A DNA stretch of 64,000 bases from Lathyrus oleraceus (taxonomy: Eukaryota; Streptophyta; Magnoliopsida; Fabales; Fabaceae). The stretch lies in contig NC_066579.1 in assembly GCF_024323335.1 (NCBI RefSeq), forward strand, positions 251,899,575 through 251,963,574, in the 5' to 3' direction. Below, piece by piece: positions 21,850-33,300 of the stretch; within the stretch, counting starts at the first letter, position 1, and each line of letters begins with the position of its first letter. The translations under genes were made by a program, and so were the position numbers. Below the pieces are notes generated by a model, which ran no database searches, was not told where the DNA came from, and saw nothing but the letters and a program-made list of their open reading frames with translations.

Positions 21850-24676
21850 CGGTACAACACCAGAGCTAATCGTCCAAAGATCATGGAACACCTCGAGCAA
21901 GAGAACCGAGATTTGAAAGAGGAGATTGCCCGGTTGACTGCCATGATGGAGTCAGTTCTTGCTGCCCATAGCCAAGCTTCTCCAACACCTGCAACTCCTC
22001 CCGGGAGGACTGTCATTTCCGAAGTGGTTACCTCTAATATGCCTGCTGCCACCGCCCACTTCACTTCAAATTTTCCTGCTGGATTCCCTTGAGGAATGCC
22101 TCCGAATTTTGTTCCAGAAAGTTTCTCTCCCACATTTGCTTCCATGCCGGCATCTAGCCTGGTCATGTCTGTGCCACCTCCAGTTGTGCACACTTGCCTC
22201 GTGTAGAGGACACCATTTATCACTCTGAGCCGTCTGAGGGTCCGGATGTCTATGAGAAAATGGATGAAATGAAAGATCAGTTTCTTGAGTTGCGCAAGGA
22301 ATTGAAGACAATGAGAGGTAAAGATCTGTTTGGGAAGAGTGCTACCGAGTTGTGTTTGGTGCCCAACGTCAAGATCCCGGTGAAGTTCAAAGTGCCTGAC
22401 TTTGAAAAGTATAAGGGGAACTTTTGTCCGCTCAGTCATCTTGTGATGTATGCTCGCAAGATGTCTACTCAGACCGACAATGATCAATTGCTTATTCACT
22501 ACTTCCAAGATAGTCTGACTGCCGCTGCGCTCCGTAGGTACATGGGATTGGACAGTGCCAACATTCGCACTTTCAATGACTTGAGGGAGGATTTTGTCAA
22601 GCAGTATAAGTATAATGTGGACATGGCGCCAGATAGAGACCAACTAAGGTCTATGTCTCAGAAGGACAAAGAGACATTCAAAGAGTATGCGCAACGATGG
22701 AGTGAATTGGCTGCCCAGATCACTCCTCCTCTAGAGGAAAAAGAAATGACAAATATCTTCTTGAAAAGTCTGAGTTCATTCTATTATGAACGAATGATTG
22801 CTAGTGCCACCAGTGATTTTACCGAAATGGTAAATATGGGGATGACAAGAACAATTCCAACAAAGAACACCTACAACAACAACAATTCCAACAACAATCA
22901 TCACCATCAACAAAACTTTGAGACGAAGAAGGTCTCTTTCAACCCGACTCCTATGTCATATGTACAACTGTACCCATCATTAGTCCTCAAAAATTTGATT
23001 CAACTGAGGAATCCACCGCAGGTACCAGAACCACTTCCTTGGTGGTATAAACCTGAACTTCGCTGTGCTTTTCACCAGGGTGCACCTGGGCACGATATTG
23101 AGAATTGTTATTCGCTGAAATATGAGGTGCAAAAGCTTATGAAGAGTGGCATGGTGTCTTTTGAAGACCGCGCGCCTAATGTGAAAGCTAATCCTTTGCC
23201 CGCTCATGGGAATTCGTCAGTGAACATGGTGGGAGGTTGTCTAGGTGAATTCAAAGTTTTTGATGTCCGGTTTATCCAAAGATCTCTGGTGCAAATGCAT
23301 AATGATAACTGTTTGGTGAGTGACTGTGAACATGATCACGATGGTTGTGATATTTGTAGTATGAACCCAAGGGGGTGTGTTGTCGTGAAAAGGGACATCC
23401 AGCGCCTGATGGATGAAGGCATGATCCAGATTGTTCAATCTCGTCATATAGACGACGATGTCAATGTCATTGTTCCCGTTTTCAAGCAACCAGAGCGGTT
23501 GGTGATTCAGTATGATAGCAGCAATAGCCAGAGCGTCAACAATAGATCAGTTTCGCTGTTGGTAATACGGTTGGCGGGCCCAATCCCGTATGCATCTGAT
23601 AAGTTTGTACAGTATCAATACAATGCTACAATGATGGAGAATGGTCAAGAGGTCCTGTTGCCTATGACCAGTTCAGTGGTGAGTATTGCAGATGTTACGA
23701 AGGTGACCCGCAGTGGTCGAGTTTTTGGACCAGTCGTCCCTGAGAATAGAGAAGAAGCAATTGTTGGTAAGAAGGCGGAGGTGCCTATGGTAGATCCTGT
23801 GGGCTTTTCAAGAGATAAGTCTAGTGAATCCAGCAATTTGAAAGCCAATAGTGATGATGATGAGGTACTCCGGCTATTCAAGGGGAGTGAATTTAACGTG
23901 GTTTGCTCCAGACTCCCTCAATTTTTTTTGTGCTATCTCAGCTTTTAAATTCTGAAGCGCACAGAGAAGCACTCTAGAGAGTTCTTGAACAGGCATATAT
24001 GAAGCAAGATGTTACTGTGGATCAGTTTGATCACATTGTAGCTAACATCACTTCATGCAACAATTTGAGCTTTTGCGATGAAGAACTCCCTGAGGAAGGA
24101 AGAAATCACAATCTGGCTTTGCATATTTCGATGAATTGCAAAGAAGATGCTTTGTCAAACATGCTAGTTGACACTGGGTCGTCACTCAATGTGCTTCCAA
24201 AGTCAACATTGTCAAAGTTATCTTATCAAGGAGATCCCATGAGGTACAGTGGTGTAATTGTCAAAGCCTTAGATGGCTCGCGCAAGACAGTCATTGGAGA
24301 AGTGGACCTTCTAGTCAAGATAGGTCCAAGTGATTTTTAGATTACTTTTCAGGTAATGGATATTCACCCAGCCTACAGTTGTTTGTTGGGAAGGCCATGG
24401 ATTCATGAAGCAGGAGTCGTTACTTCCACTCTGCATCAGAAGCTCAAATTTGTCAAGAATGGTAAGTTGGTGATTGTGGGAGGCGAGAAAGCGCTGTTGG
24501 TCAACCATCTATCATCGTTTTCCTATGTGGAAGCTGAGGATGAGGTTGGAAATCCACTCCAAGCCTTATCTATTGTTGTTGAGAAGAGAGTTGGGGCACC
24601 TATGTCCTCGTTGAAAGATGCGCAGAAGATCGTTGAAGAAGGCCCTGTTGATCAGTGGGGACGTGTGGTAGAGGTC
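21850..24676 (+). pseudogene. gag-pro: Ogre gag-protease, element B, copy 1 (broken)
   Basis: The gag begins around 21850-21883 (MEHLEQENRDLKEEIARL coiled coil). It is stopped by TGA at 22090-22092, at a codon that is probably a Trp in intact copies, and shifted by one base near 22190. It then continues in the frame 22194-23948. The retrotransposon gag core (VKFKVPDFEKYKGN ... YYERMIASATSDF) is clear, as is a zinc-knuckle-like CAFHQGAPGHDIENC near 23070. Compared with element D, about 270 bp after GTAAATATGGGGATGA are deleted, and a 7-bp deletion at about 23905 shifts the frame. The protease has its catalytic VDTGSS (Asp at 24170) and the LLGRPWIH flap-distal motif, but TAG at 24338-24340 (CAG in element D) interrupts it. 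The copy ends at the tandem duplication junction. Confidence 0.9.
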
Positions 24677-26714
24677 ACCAACTAAGGTCTATGTCTCAGA
24701 AGGACAAAGAGACATTCAAAGAGTATGCGCAACGATGGAGTGAATTGGCTGCCCAGATCACTCCTCCTCTAGAGGAAAAAGAAATGACAAATATCTTCTT
24801 GAAAAGTCTGAGTTCATTCTATTATGAACGAATGATTGTTAGTGCCACCAGTGATTTTACTGAAATGGTAAATATGGGGATGACAAGAACAATTCCAACA
24901 AAGAACACCTACAACAACAACAATTCCAACAACAATCATCACCATCAACAAAACTTTGAGACGAAGAAGGTCTCTTTCAACCCGACTCCTATGTCATATG
25001 TACAACTGTACCCATCATTAGTCCTCAAAAATTTGATTCAACTGAGGAATCCACCGCAGGTACCAGAACCACTTCCTTGGTGGTATAAACCTGAACTTCG
25101 CTGTGCTTTTCACCAGGGTGCACCTGGGCACGATATTGAGAATTGTTATTCGCTGAAATATGAGGTGCAAAAGCTTATGAAGAGTGGCATGGTGTCTTTC
25201 AAAGACCGCGCGCCTAATGTGAAAGCTAATCCTTTGCCCGCTCATGGGAATTCGTCAGTGAACATGGTGGGAGGTTGTCTAGGTGAATTCAAAGTTTTTG
25301 ATGTCCGGTTTATCCAAAGATCTCTGGTGCAAATGCATAATGATAACTGTTTGGTGAGTGACTGTGAACATGATCACGATGGTTGTGATATTTGTAGTAT
25401 GAACCCAAGGGGGTGTGTTGTCGTGAAAAGGGACATCCAGCGCCTGATGGATGAAGGCATGATCCAGATTGTTCAATCTCGTCATATAGACGACGATGTC
25501 AATGTCATTGTTCCCGTTTTCAAGCAACCAGAGCGGTTGGTGATTCAGTATGATAGCAGCAATAGCCAGAGCGTCAACAATAGATCAGTTTCGCCGTTGG
25601 TAATACGGTTGGCGGGCCCAATCCCGTATGCATCTGATAAGTTTGTACAGTATCAATACAATGCTACAATGATGGAGAATGGTCAAGAGGTCCTGTTGCC
25701 TATAACCAGTTCAGTGGTGAGTATTGCAGATGTTACGAAGGTGACCCGCAGTGGTCGAGTTTTTGGACCAGTCGTCCCTGAGAATAGAGAAGAAGCAATT
25801 GTTGGTAAGAAGGCGGAGGTGCCTATGGTAGATCCTGTGGGCTTTTCAAGAGATAAGTCTAGTGAATCCAGCAATTTGAAAGCCAATAGTGATGATGATG
25901 AGGTACTCCGGCTATTCAAGGGGAGTGAATTTAACGTGGTTTGCTCCAGACTCCCTCAAATTTTTTTGTGCTATCTCAGCTTTTAAATTCTGAAGCGCAC
26001 AGAGAAGCACTCTAGAGAGTTCTTGAACAGGCATATATGAAGCAAGATGTTACTGTGGATCAGTTTGATCACATTGTGGCTAACATCACTTCATGCAACA
26101 ATTTGAGCTTTTGTGATGAAGAACTCCCTGAGGAAGGAAGAAATCACAATCTGGCTTTGCATATTTCGATGAATTGCAAAGAAGATGCTTTGTCAAACAT
26201 GCTAGTTGACACTGGGTCGTCACTCAATGTGCTTCCAAAGTCAACATTGTCAAAGTTATCTTATCAAGGAGATCCCATGAGGTACAGTGGTGTAATTGTC
26301 AAAGCCTTAGATGGCTCGCGCAAGACAGTCATTGGAGAAGTGGACCTTCTAGTCAAGATAGGTCCAAGTGATTTTTAGATTACTTTTCAGGTAATGGATA
26401 TTCACCCAGCCTACAGCTGTTTGTTGGGAAGGCCATGGATTCATGAAGCAGGAGTCGTTACTTCCACTCTGCATCAGAAGCTCAAATTTGTCAAGAATGG
26501 CAAGTTGGTGATTGTGGGAGGCGAGAAAGCGCTGTTGGTCAACCATCTATCATCGTTTTCCTATGTGGAAGCTGAGGATGAGGTTGGAAATCCACTCCAA
26601 GCCTTATCTATTGTTGTTGAGAAGAGAGTTGGGGCACCTATGTCCTCGTTGAAAGATGCGCAGAAGATCGTTGAAGAAGGCCCTGTTGATCAGTGGGGAC
26701 GTGTGGTAGAGGTC
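22639..26714 (+). repeat. 2038-bp tandem duplication of gag-protease
   Basis: Copy 1 spans 22639-24676 and copy 2 spans 24677-26714, at a constant offset of 2038 bp. The breakpoints share ACCAA (22639-22643, 24677-24681, 26715-26719), a 5-bp microhomology. I count about 11 substitutions between copies by eye, mostly C/T and G/A changes. The 7-bp gag deletion and the protease TAG are present in both copies, so they predate the duplication. Confidence 0.95.
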
Positions 26715-26947
26715 ACCAATAACAATGGAAGAACTGGTTTGGGGTTCCAGAAGGGCTCGTGAACCGTTTGATTTGAAGAGATGTAACTCAGTTTCCGTAG
26801 CGGAGGGTTTATTCATGGGAATGAATAATACTTAGTTGTTGTGCTAGAGGATAATGAAGAGGAAGACTGCACCAACTTTGTGACGCATAGACAAACATGC
26901 AACAAGTGAATTGTTGTTGTTATTCTTGTTATTTTGCCTCAATCTAA
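24677..26947 (+). pseudogene. gag-pro: Ogre gag-protease, element B, copy 2 and the distal part of the ORF
   Basis: This begins mid-gag at the duplication junction (MSQKDKETFKEYAQRW) and repeats the gag C-terminal half, zinc knuckle (near 25110), the linker, and the protease with its VDTGSS catalytic Asp at 26208. The same TAG as copy 1 occurs at 26376-26378. Beyond the duplicated part it continues into the C-terminal tail that precedes the intron, ending TCTAA at 26947. That tail has several stops (TGA at 26760, then TGA, TAA, TAA and TGA), where element D reads largely open. The product is not functional. Confidence 0.88.
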
Positions 26948-27199
26948 GTAATTGTTTTTTATATTTTAAAATCCTTCTCCTATGCCTAAGGGAGAAGTGA
27001 GCATTGTTTGGGCATTTTAATTTGATCATCAATAAAATTAATTTTATTCATCCACATCTTTGATGTTTATTTTTATTTTTTGCTTTATCCTGAAAATGGT
27101 AATCACAAAAAACATAAATAAACAATATAATTGTCCATCTGCATAATGTTTGGTCACAAATTCACTTCTCTAAAATCAAAATATCAAATCATTATGCAG
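26948..27199 (+). other. Ogre intron between gag-protease and pol, element B
   Basis: This 252-nt candidate intron runs from GTAATT to ATTATGCAG and is AT-rich with a pyrimidine-containing 3' end. In the better-preserved element D the identical boundaries remove the TAA that ends gag-protease and join TCTAA to GTTGG, leaving one open frame into pol. Ogre elements are known to carry such a partially spliced intron, which probably sets the ratio of Gag to Gag-Pol. Confidence 0.85.
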
Positions 27200-28765
27200 G
27201 TTGGTTCCTAACCTCATTGAATACAATGATCCTTCTCCTTCTCCAAATTTTGAATTCCCTGTGTTTGAGGCCGAGGAGGAAAGTGATGTAGAAATGAGTG
27301 AGGAATTGTCTCGTCTTCTTGAGCAAGATGAAAGATTATTCATTCGTTCGAAGAGCAGATTGAGCTAGTCAACTTGGGCTCCGAGGATGATGTGAAGGAA
27401 GTCAAGATTGGGTCTCGACTGTGTCCAGATGCTAAGAAGGGGTTGATTGATCTTCTTCGAGAGGATTCAAATGTGTTTGCTTGGTCCTATCAAGACATGC
27501 CTGGGTGGGATTCTGATATTGTGGAGCATAGATTGCCATTAAAGCCAGAATGCCAGCCAGTCAAGCAGAAGTTGAGAAGAACGTATCCTGATATGGCTGT
27601 GAAGATCAAAGAGGAAGTTCAGAAGCAAATTGATGTCGGTTTCCTTGTGACTGCTGAGTATCCGCAATGGGTGGCCAATATTGTGCCTGTGCTGAAGAAA
27701 GATGGAAAAGTCCGCATGTGTGTTGATTATAGAGATTTGAATAAAGCCAGTCCGAAAGATGATTTTCCTCTGCCACACATTGATATGTTGGTAGACAATA
27801 CTGCTAAATTCAAAGTCTTTTCGTTTATGGATGGATTTTTCGGATATAACTAGATTAAGATGGCACCCGAGGATATGGAGAAGACCACATTCATTACACT
27901 CTTGGGAACATTTTGTTATAGAGTGATGCCTTTCGGTTTAAAGAATGTCGGTGCAACTTACCAGAGAGCAATGACTAGTCTTTTTCATGATATGATGCAT
28001 AAAGAGATTGAAGTATATGTCGATGATATGATTGCTAAATCGATTGATGAAGAGGAACATGTTGAGCATTTGTTGAAGCTATTCCAGTGATTGAGGAAGT
28101 ATAAACTCCGCTTGAATCCCAATAAGTGTACTTTTGGTGTTCGTTCTGGTAAGTTATTGGGCTTTATTGTCAGCGAGAAGGGTATTGAAGATGATCCTGC
28201 CAAGGTCAAAGCAATACAAGAGATGCTTGCGCCCAAAACTGAGAAGCAAGTCAGAGGTTTTCTCGGCCGCTTGAATTATATTTCCAGATTCATTTCCCAC
28301 ATGACTGCCACATGTGCGCCTATATTCAAGCTTCTTCGGAAAGATCAGTCTTGTGATTGGACCGAAGACTTCCATAAAGCTTTCGACAGTATCAAGGAAT
28401 ATCTGCTTGAGCCTCCGATTTTGTCTCCGCTTGTTGAAGGAAGACCGTTGATCATGTATTTGACTGTGCTCGAAGATAGTATGGGTTGTGTTCTTGGTCA
28501 GCAAGATGAGACTGGGAAGAAAGAATTTGCAATTTACTACCTCAGTAAGAAATTCACCGACTGTGAGACTCGGTATTCAATGCTTGAGAAGACTTGTTGT
28601 GCATTGGCTTGGGCTGCTAAGCGTCTGCGTCAGTATATGTTGAATCATACCACTTGGTTGATATCTAAAATGGATCCAATAAAGTATATATTTGAGAAGC
28701 CTACTTTAACTTGGAGAATTGCCTGTTGGCAAATGTTGCTATCAGAGTATGATATTGAATGCTGA
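27200..28765 (+). pseudogene. pol: Ogre pol: reverse transcriptase and RNase H, element B (broken)
   Basis: After the intron the pol exon has a small frameshift near 27340, then runs as RT from 27374. Conserved blocks are visible: VLKKDGKVRMCVDYRDLNKASPKDDFPLP, FSFMDGF, YRVMPFGLKN, the catalytic YVDD (28016-28027), GFLGRLNYISRFI and the RNase H start (VLGQQDETGKKEFAIYYLSKKF ... EKTCCALAWA). TAG at 27851-27853 replaces CAG, and TGA at 28088-28090 replaces an Arg codon of element D. The frame ends with TGA at 28763-28765. All three parts lie in the same frame or nearly so, so the copy is old but not scrambled. Confidence 0.92.
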
Positions 28766-29450
28766 TCTCAGAAAGCGATCAAAGGTATTATCTTGGCTGA
28801 CCATTTGGCTCACCAACCGATTGAAGATTACCAGTCAGTACAATATGATTTTCCTGATGAAGAGATTTTGTACTTGAAAATGAGAGATTGTGATGAACCA
28901 TTGCTAGAAGAAGGGCCAGAACCTGGTTACTGTTGGGGAATGGTATTTGATGGAGTTGTTAATCAATATGGAAATGGCATTGGGGTAGTGATTATTATTC
29001 CTCAAGGCACGCATATACCATTTACAGCTAGGTTGACTTTCAAGTGTACAAACAACATGGCAGAATATGAAGCTTGCATTATAGGGCTTGAGGAGGCCAT
29101 GAATTTCAGAATCAAGTATTTGGATATCTTCGGTGATTCCGATTTGGTTGCGAATCAAATCAAAGGAGAATGAGAGATGAATCAAACTAGTTAGGTACCA
29201 TATAGAGAATATGCGAGGAGGATTTCAACTTTCTTTACAAAGGTTGAGTTTCATCATATCCCTCGAGATGAGAACCAGATGGCATATGCTCTTGCAACAT
29301 TGGCATCAATGATTGTAGTGAAATATTGGAATGAAGTTCCCAATTTATCTGTGAAGCGTCTTGATAGGCCAACTCATGTGTTTGTTGTTGAAGAGATCAA
29401 AGATGAAAAGCAGTGGTATTATGACATCAAATGTTTCCTCTAAAGTCAGG
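28766..29450 (+). pseudogene. pol: Ogre pol: archaeal-type second RNase H, element B (broken)
   Basis: Between the usual RNase H and the integrase lies a second RNase H-like domain, a known acquisition of the Tat/Ogre lineage. Visible motifs are MVFDGVVNQYGNGIGVVI (first catalytic Asp), NNMAEYEACIIGLEEAM (Glu) and IFGDSDLVANQ (second Asp). The downstream DANRMADALA motif of element D reads DENQMAYALA here, with the last catalytic Asp changed to Tyr. TGA at 29171-29173 (TGG in element D) and further stops at about 29195 and 29441 break it. Confidence 0.85.
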
Positions 29451-30322
29451 TTTACCCGCCTGGGGCATCCTTGAAAGATAAGAAGACTTTAAGAAGATTA
29501 GCCAGTAATTTCTACATGAATATACTGTACCATAGAAACTTCGACATGGTTTTTCTCAGATACGTGGATAGTCACGAAGAAGACTTGTTGATGACCAAAG
29601 TGCATGAAGGTTCCTTTGGTACTCATTCCAATGGACATGCAATGGCGAAGAAGATGTTGTGAGCAGGTTACTATTGGTTGACAATGGAATCTGAATGTTG
29701 CAAGTTTATGAAGAAATGCCACAAGTGTCAAATCTATGCTGATAAGATTCATGTTCCTCTGACACTATTGAATGTTATCCCTTCCTCATGGCCTTTCTCC
29801 ATGTGGGGAATTGATATGAATGGGATGATTGAGCCCAAAGCTTCAAATGGACATCGTTTCATTTTGGTGGCAATTGATTACTTCATAAAATGGGTTGAAG
29901 CGGCATCGTATGCAAATGTAACCAAGCAAGTTGTTGTAAGGTTTATCAAGAATCAGATCATATGCCGTTATGGTGTGCCAAGTAAGATCATTATTGATAA
30001 CGGATCAAACTTGAATAACAATATGGTGGAAGCTCTTTGCAAGGACTTCAAGATTGCACATCATAATTCTTCTCCCTATAGACCCAAGATGAATGGGGTT
30101 GTTGAAGTTGTGAATAAGAACATCAAGAAGATTATCCAGAAGATGGTTGTCACATATAAGGATTGGCATGAGATGCTCCCGTTTTCTTTGCATGGGTATC
30201 GTACATCCGTCCGCACTTCAATAGGGGCAACCCCTCTCTCTCTTGTTTATGGTATGGAAGCAGTGCTTCCCATAGAGGTTGAGATTCTTTCATTGCGTGT
30301 GCTCATGGAAGCCAAGTTGACT
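29451..30322 (+). pseudogene. pol: Ogre pol: integrase, element B, interrupted by a solo LTR
   Basis: The zinc-binding HHCC region (HEGSFGTHSNGHAMAKKML, then CCKFMKKCHKCQ) carries a TGA at 29660-29662 that element D shares. The catalytic core keeps all three acidic residues: the Asp of GIDM (near 29813), the Asp of IIDNGSN (near 30000), and the Glu of GVVEVVNKN. The frame 29678-30361 runs into the antisense LTR at 30323. The C-terminal segment resumes on the other side of that insertion at 35017. Some changes such as ILVAIDYFIKWVEA (Ile for Thr) are seen. Confidence 0.9.
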
Positions 30323-33300
30323 TGTAGCGGGGTATTTGTTACCTTTAGATTTATTGACTAAATCAAAAGTAAACATACAATTCGAGTCGCCACCGCACTT
30401 TTATTTATCCAAAGGAAAGGTTAAAAAGCGAACAAAAACCAAGTAAGAAGTTTTATCAAATAAAAAACTAATAAAAATGTCAGAGATCTGGGTAAGGGGG
30501 TTGGTTATGAAATGGGAAGGTTTTAGGCACCAAAAACATCCTTAGTACTCTAAGGGAGCCCATTTTACAGATGTGTGTTGTAGGTTGGAATTTGTGAAAA
30601 TATGTGCAAAAGATTGGGGGTGAGAAGAGAATGTATTATATTTACATTTTTGTTGTTTGAATGGATGAACCCATTGCCTACGTACCATCACAAAGGAGGA
30701 TCAAAACCTCGTAGTTTGGGGTAGAAATCACAAAGATTTGTGAATTGATTTGATCAAAAGCCTTAAGGTCTTTTGTTATTAAAGGGAGAAAACTCAACCT
30801 AAACCGACAATCCACCATGTGAGGAGAGCTTCAACATACTAGTGAGGGGTTAACCCTATAATAAGCATGGAAGACTTATAGTCCAATCACTAAGGTCAAA
30901 GTGGAATTAAGGTTCATTCACAATGAGTATTAATGAAAATACATTGAAAAGTCAAAGGCATAAGGCCTAGGTTTCTAGTTTGAAAACAATGTCAAAGTTT
31001 GCACAAAAAGAGTTTGGCTTGGGCTAGAGTGAGGAGAAGAAGAGAAGGGCTAGTCCTAAAGCATTCAAAGAAAAGAGAAGAGATAAAACCCTTGGAGTTC
31101 CTTGTCTTGAAATCATAGAGATGATTCAAGATGCTCCTTTCCTTTGGACTTAGCAAACACAATCAAGCAATCAAACAATTATATTCAAGCTCCTAGGATC
31201 TCCATTTGGCTTGTCTCTCTTAACTTGGCTACTCGTGACAATGGTCCTTCTTACTATCTCAAGATGGAATCCCTATCACACAAGAGCAAACATCAAAAAT
31301 TTCACCACACAATAAGAGGAATGGACAAAGAATGAGTTTAGATTAGGGGTCCTTTAAAGTCAATTTTAAGATTTAGCATTCTAAAGGCATGAGGCCTAGT
31401 TGCTCTTCAACAAGTTTAGCATTCTAAAGGCATGAGGCCTAGTTTCTTTTGAACTCCTTTAAGCATAGGTAAGGTCCTAATTCTAAGTCCTTTCTCCTTG
31501 TTGTATTGGGTTCATACAAACAAACACAAAACAAACACAAGACAACAATATATACAATAATGAACTCAAATGAGCAAAAGGAAAATGACATAAACATAAA
31601 ATATGGGCTCAAATAAGCAAAGGGAAAAGCAATATGAATAAATGAGCAAGAAATAAAGTGCATTAAAGTAAATTGCAAGAAATTAAATGCTCAAATTAAA
31701 GTTAGTAGTTAATGTAGTTATGTTAGTTTGTCATAAGACAATTTAGCGCTATGTTAAGCAATCGTAAGTGGACTAATGTAGTATTCACACCTATCTGAGG
31801 CCGGTCAATAAAACTATAGGCAAATAAACACAAGTTAGAGGTCATGACTAGTAAGCCAAGCTCCTACAACTTGTCATGCCAAAAGAAAAGAGGAAAGCCT
31901 TGTATGGACTTTAGGTTTTTTGCTTGACTAAGAAGCAACCTATCTTGGACACAAAGCAACTCACTTGATCATGGATCAAGTTGAGTTTGATTTGGATCAA
32001 AGAAGGTTAAACCTCTCATATGTCAAGACCAACCATAAGACATTAACTCATTGGCCAAAAATAAAAGAAATGAGATGAAGATGAAATGAAATGGAAAGAG
32101 AAATAAAGTGTCAAACACAAATGATCAAATGTGAATCAAATCATCATCAACCAATGGTAAACAGAAGAGAAATGAAGATTAAAAGTCAACAAGTCAAACA
32201 TATCTTTTTGGTATTTTTGGAATTAAAATAAATGCAAAAATTAATATGGACAAAGTATGGTCAAACCTCAAATTCAATTCAAATCAACTTCAAAAAGTCC
32301 GATTAAATTCTCATAGGTCTAACATGGTCAAAAAAAGTTTGACAGAATTTTTCAACAATTTTTGAAATCAAAACTATTTTAAATCAATTAAAAACAATGA
32401 AAAATAACACAAATGAATTAAAATCTCAAATAAATCTCAAGTCAATTAAGAAATTGATGAGACTATTTTTCATTGACTTATCATGATCCATAAGCTTTAA
32501 GAAAATATTTTTGGATTTTTCAGATATCAAAAAGTATTTAAAATGAATTAAAAACTATTAAAAACCATATAATTCACAAAAAATATTAAATAAGGTCACA
32601 AAAATAATTAAAAATCAAAATATGAAACTAGATTTTTCAAGAAATTTTTTGGCATTGGTCTCATATTTTTGTGACTTCAAATAAAATATTTATGAATTTT
32701 TGAAAATAAAAGGAATTAAAAGAAATTAAAACAGAAAATAGAAAATAGCATAAATGTGCTACCATTGGATCCGTCTCATTAATTGACGTGGCATGATCAC
32801 ACGGTTCAGAAGCGCTGATGCACGAAGGACCAAATTCAAGCGCGCCACACATGTAATTAAAATAAGTCAAACAAAAGAAAGGTTGAGATTATAACGTTCC
32901 CTCAAGATCCAATGGCACTGGTGCTCCCACGTGGGGATGGTGGTTGAAACCACCATCTTCTCTTGCCAGACAACTAATTCCGGTCACCACGCGTAGGGAT
33001 TTCAAACTTAATGAAAATGAAAAACAATGGTACCAAAATGAAGCTGGGGTGATGTATATCACCCCTGTAACCTTGGATCTTCCTCAATGTTTCTATTTAG
33101 AGAGAAACAAGAGCTTGAAGATCATGGTGTTTGATCTGAAATGTCATAATTCATGAAATTAAGACCACCACTGGCCTGCCTCTTGCTCGAGGACTTCATA
33201 AAACAGTTCAAACTAAAGCAAATCGCATTGTATAGCAAGATCCATATCAAAATAGTTTGGTGGTATACCCTTGAAATGCAACTTTGAATAGCACGATCTT

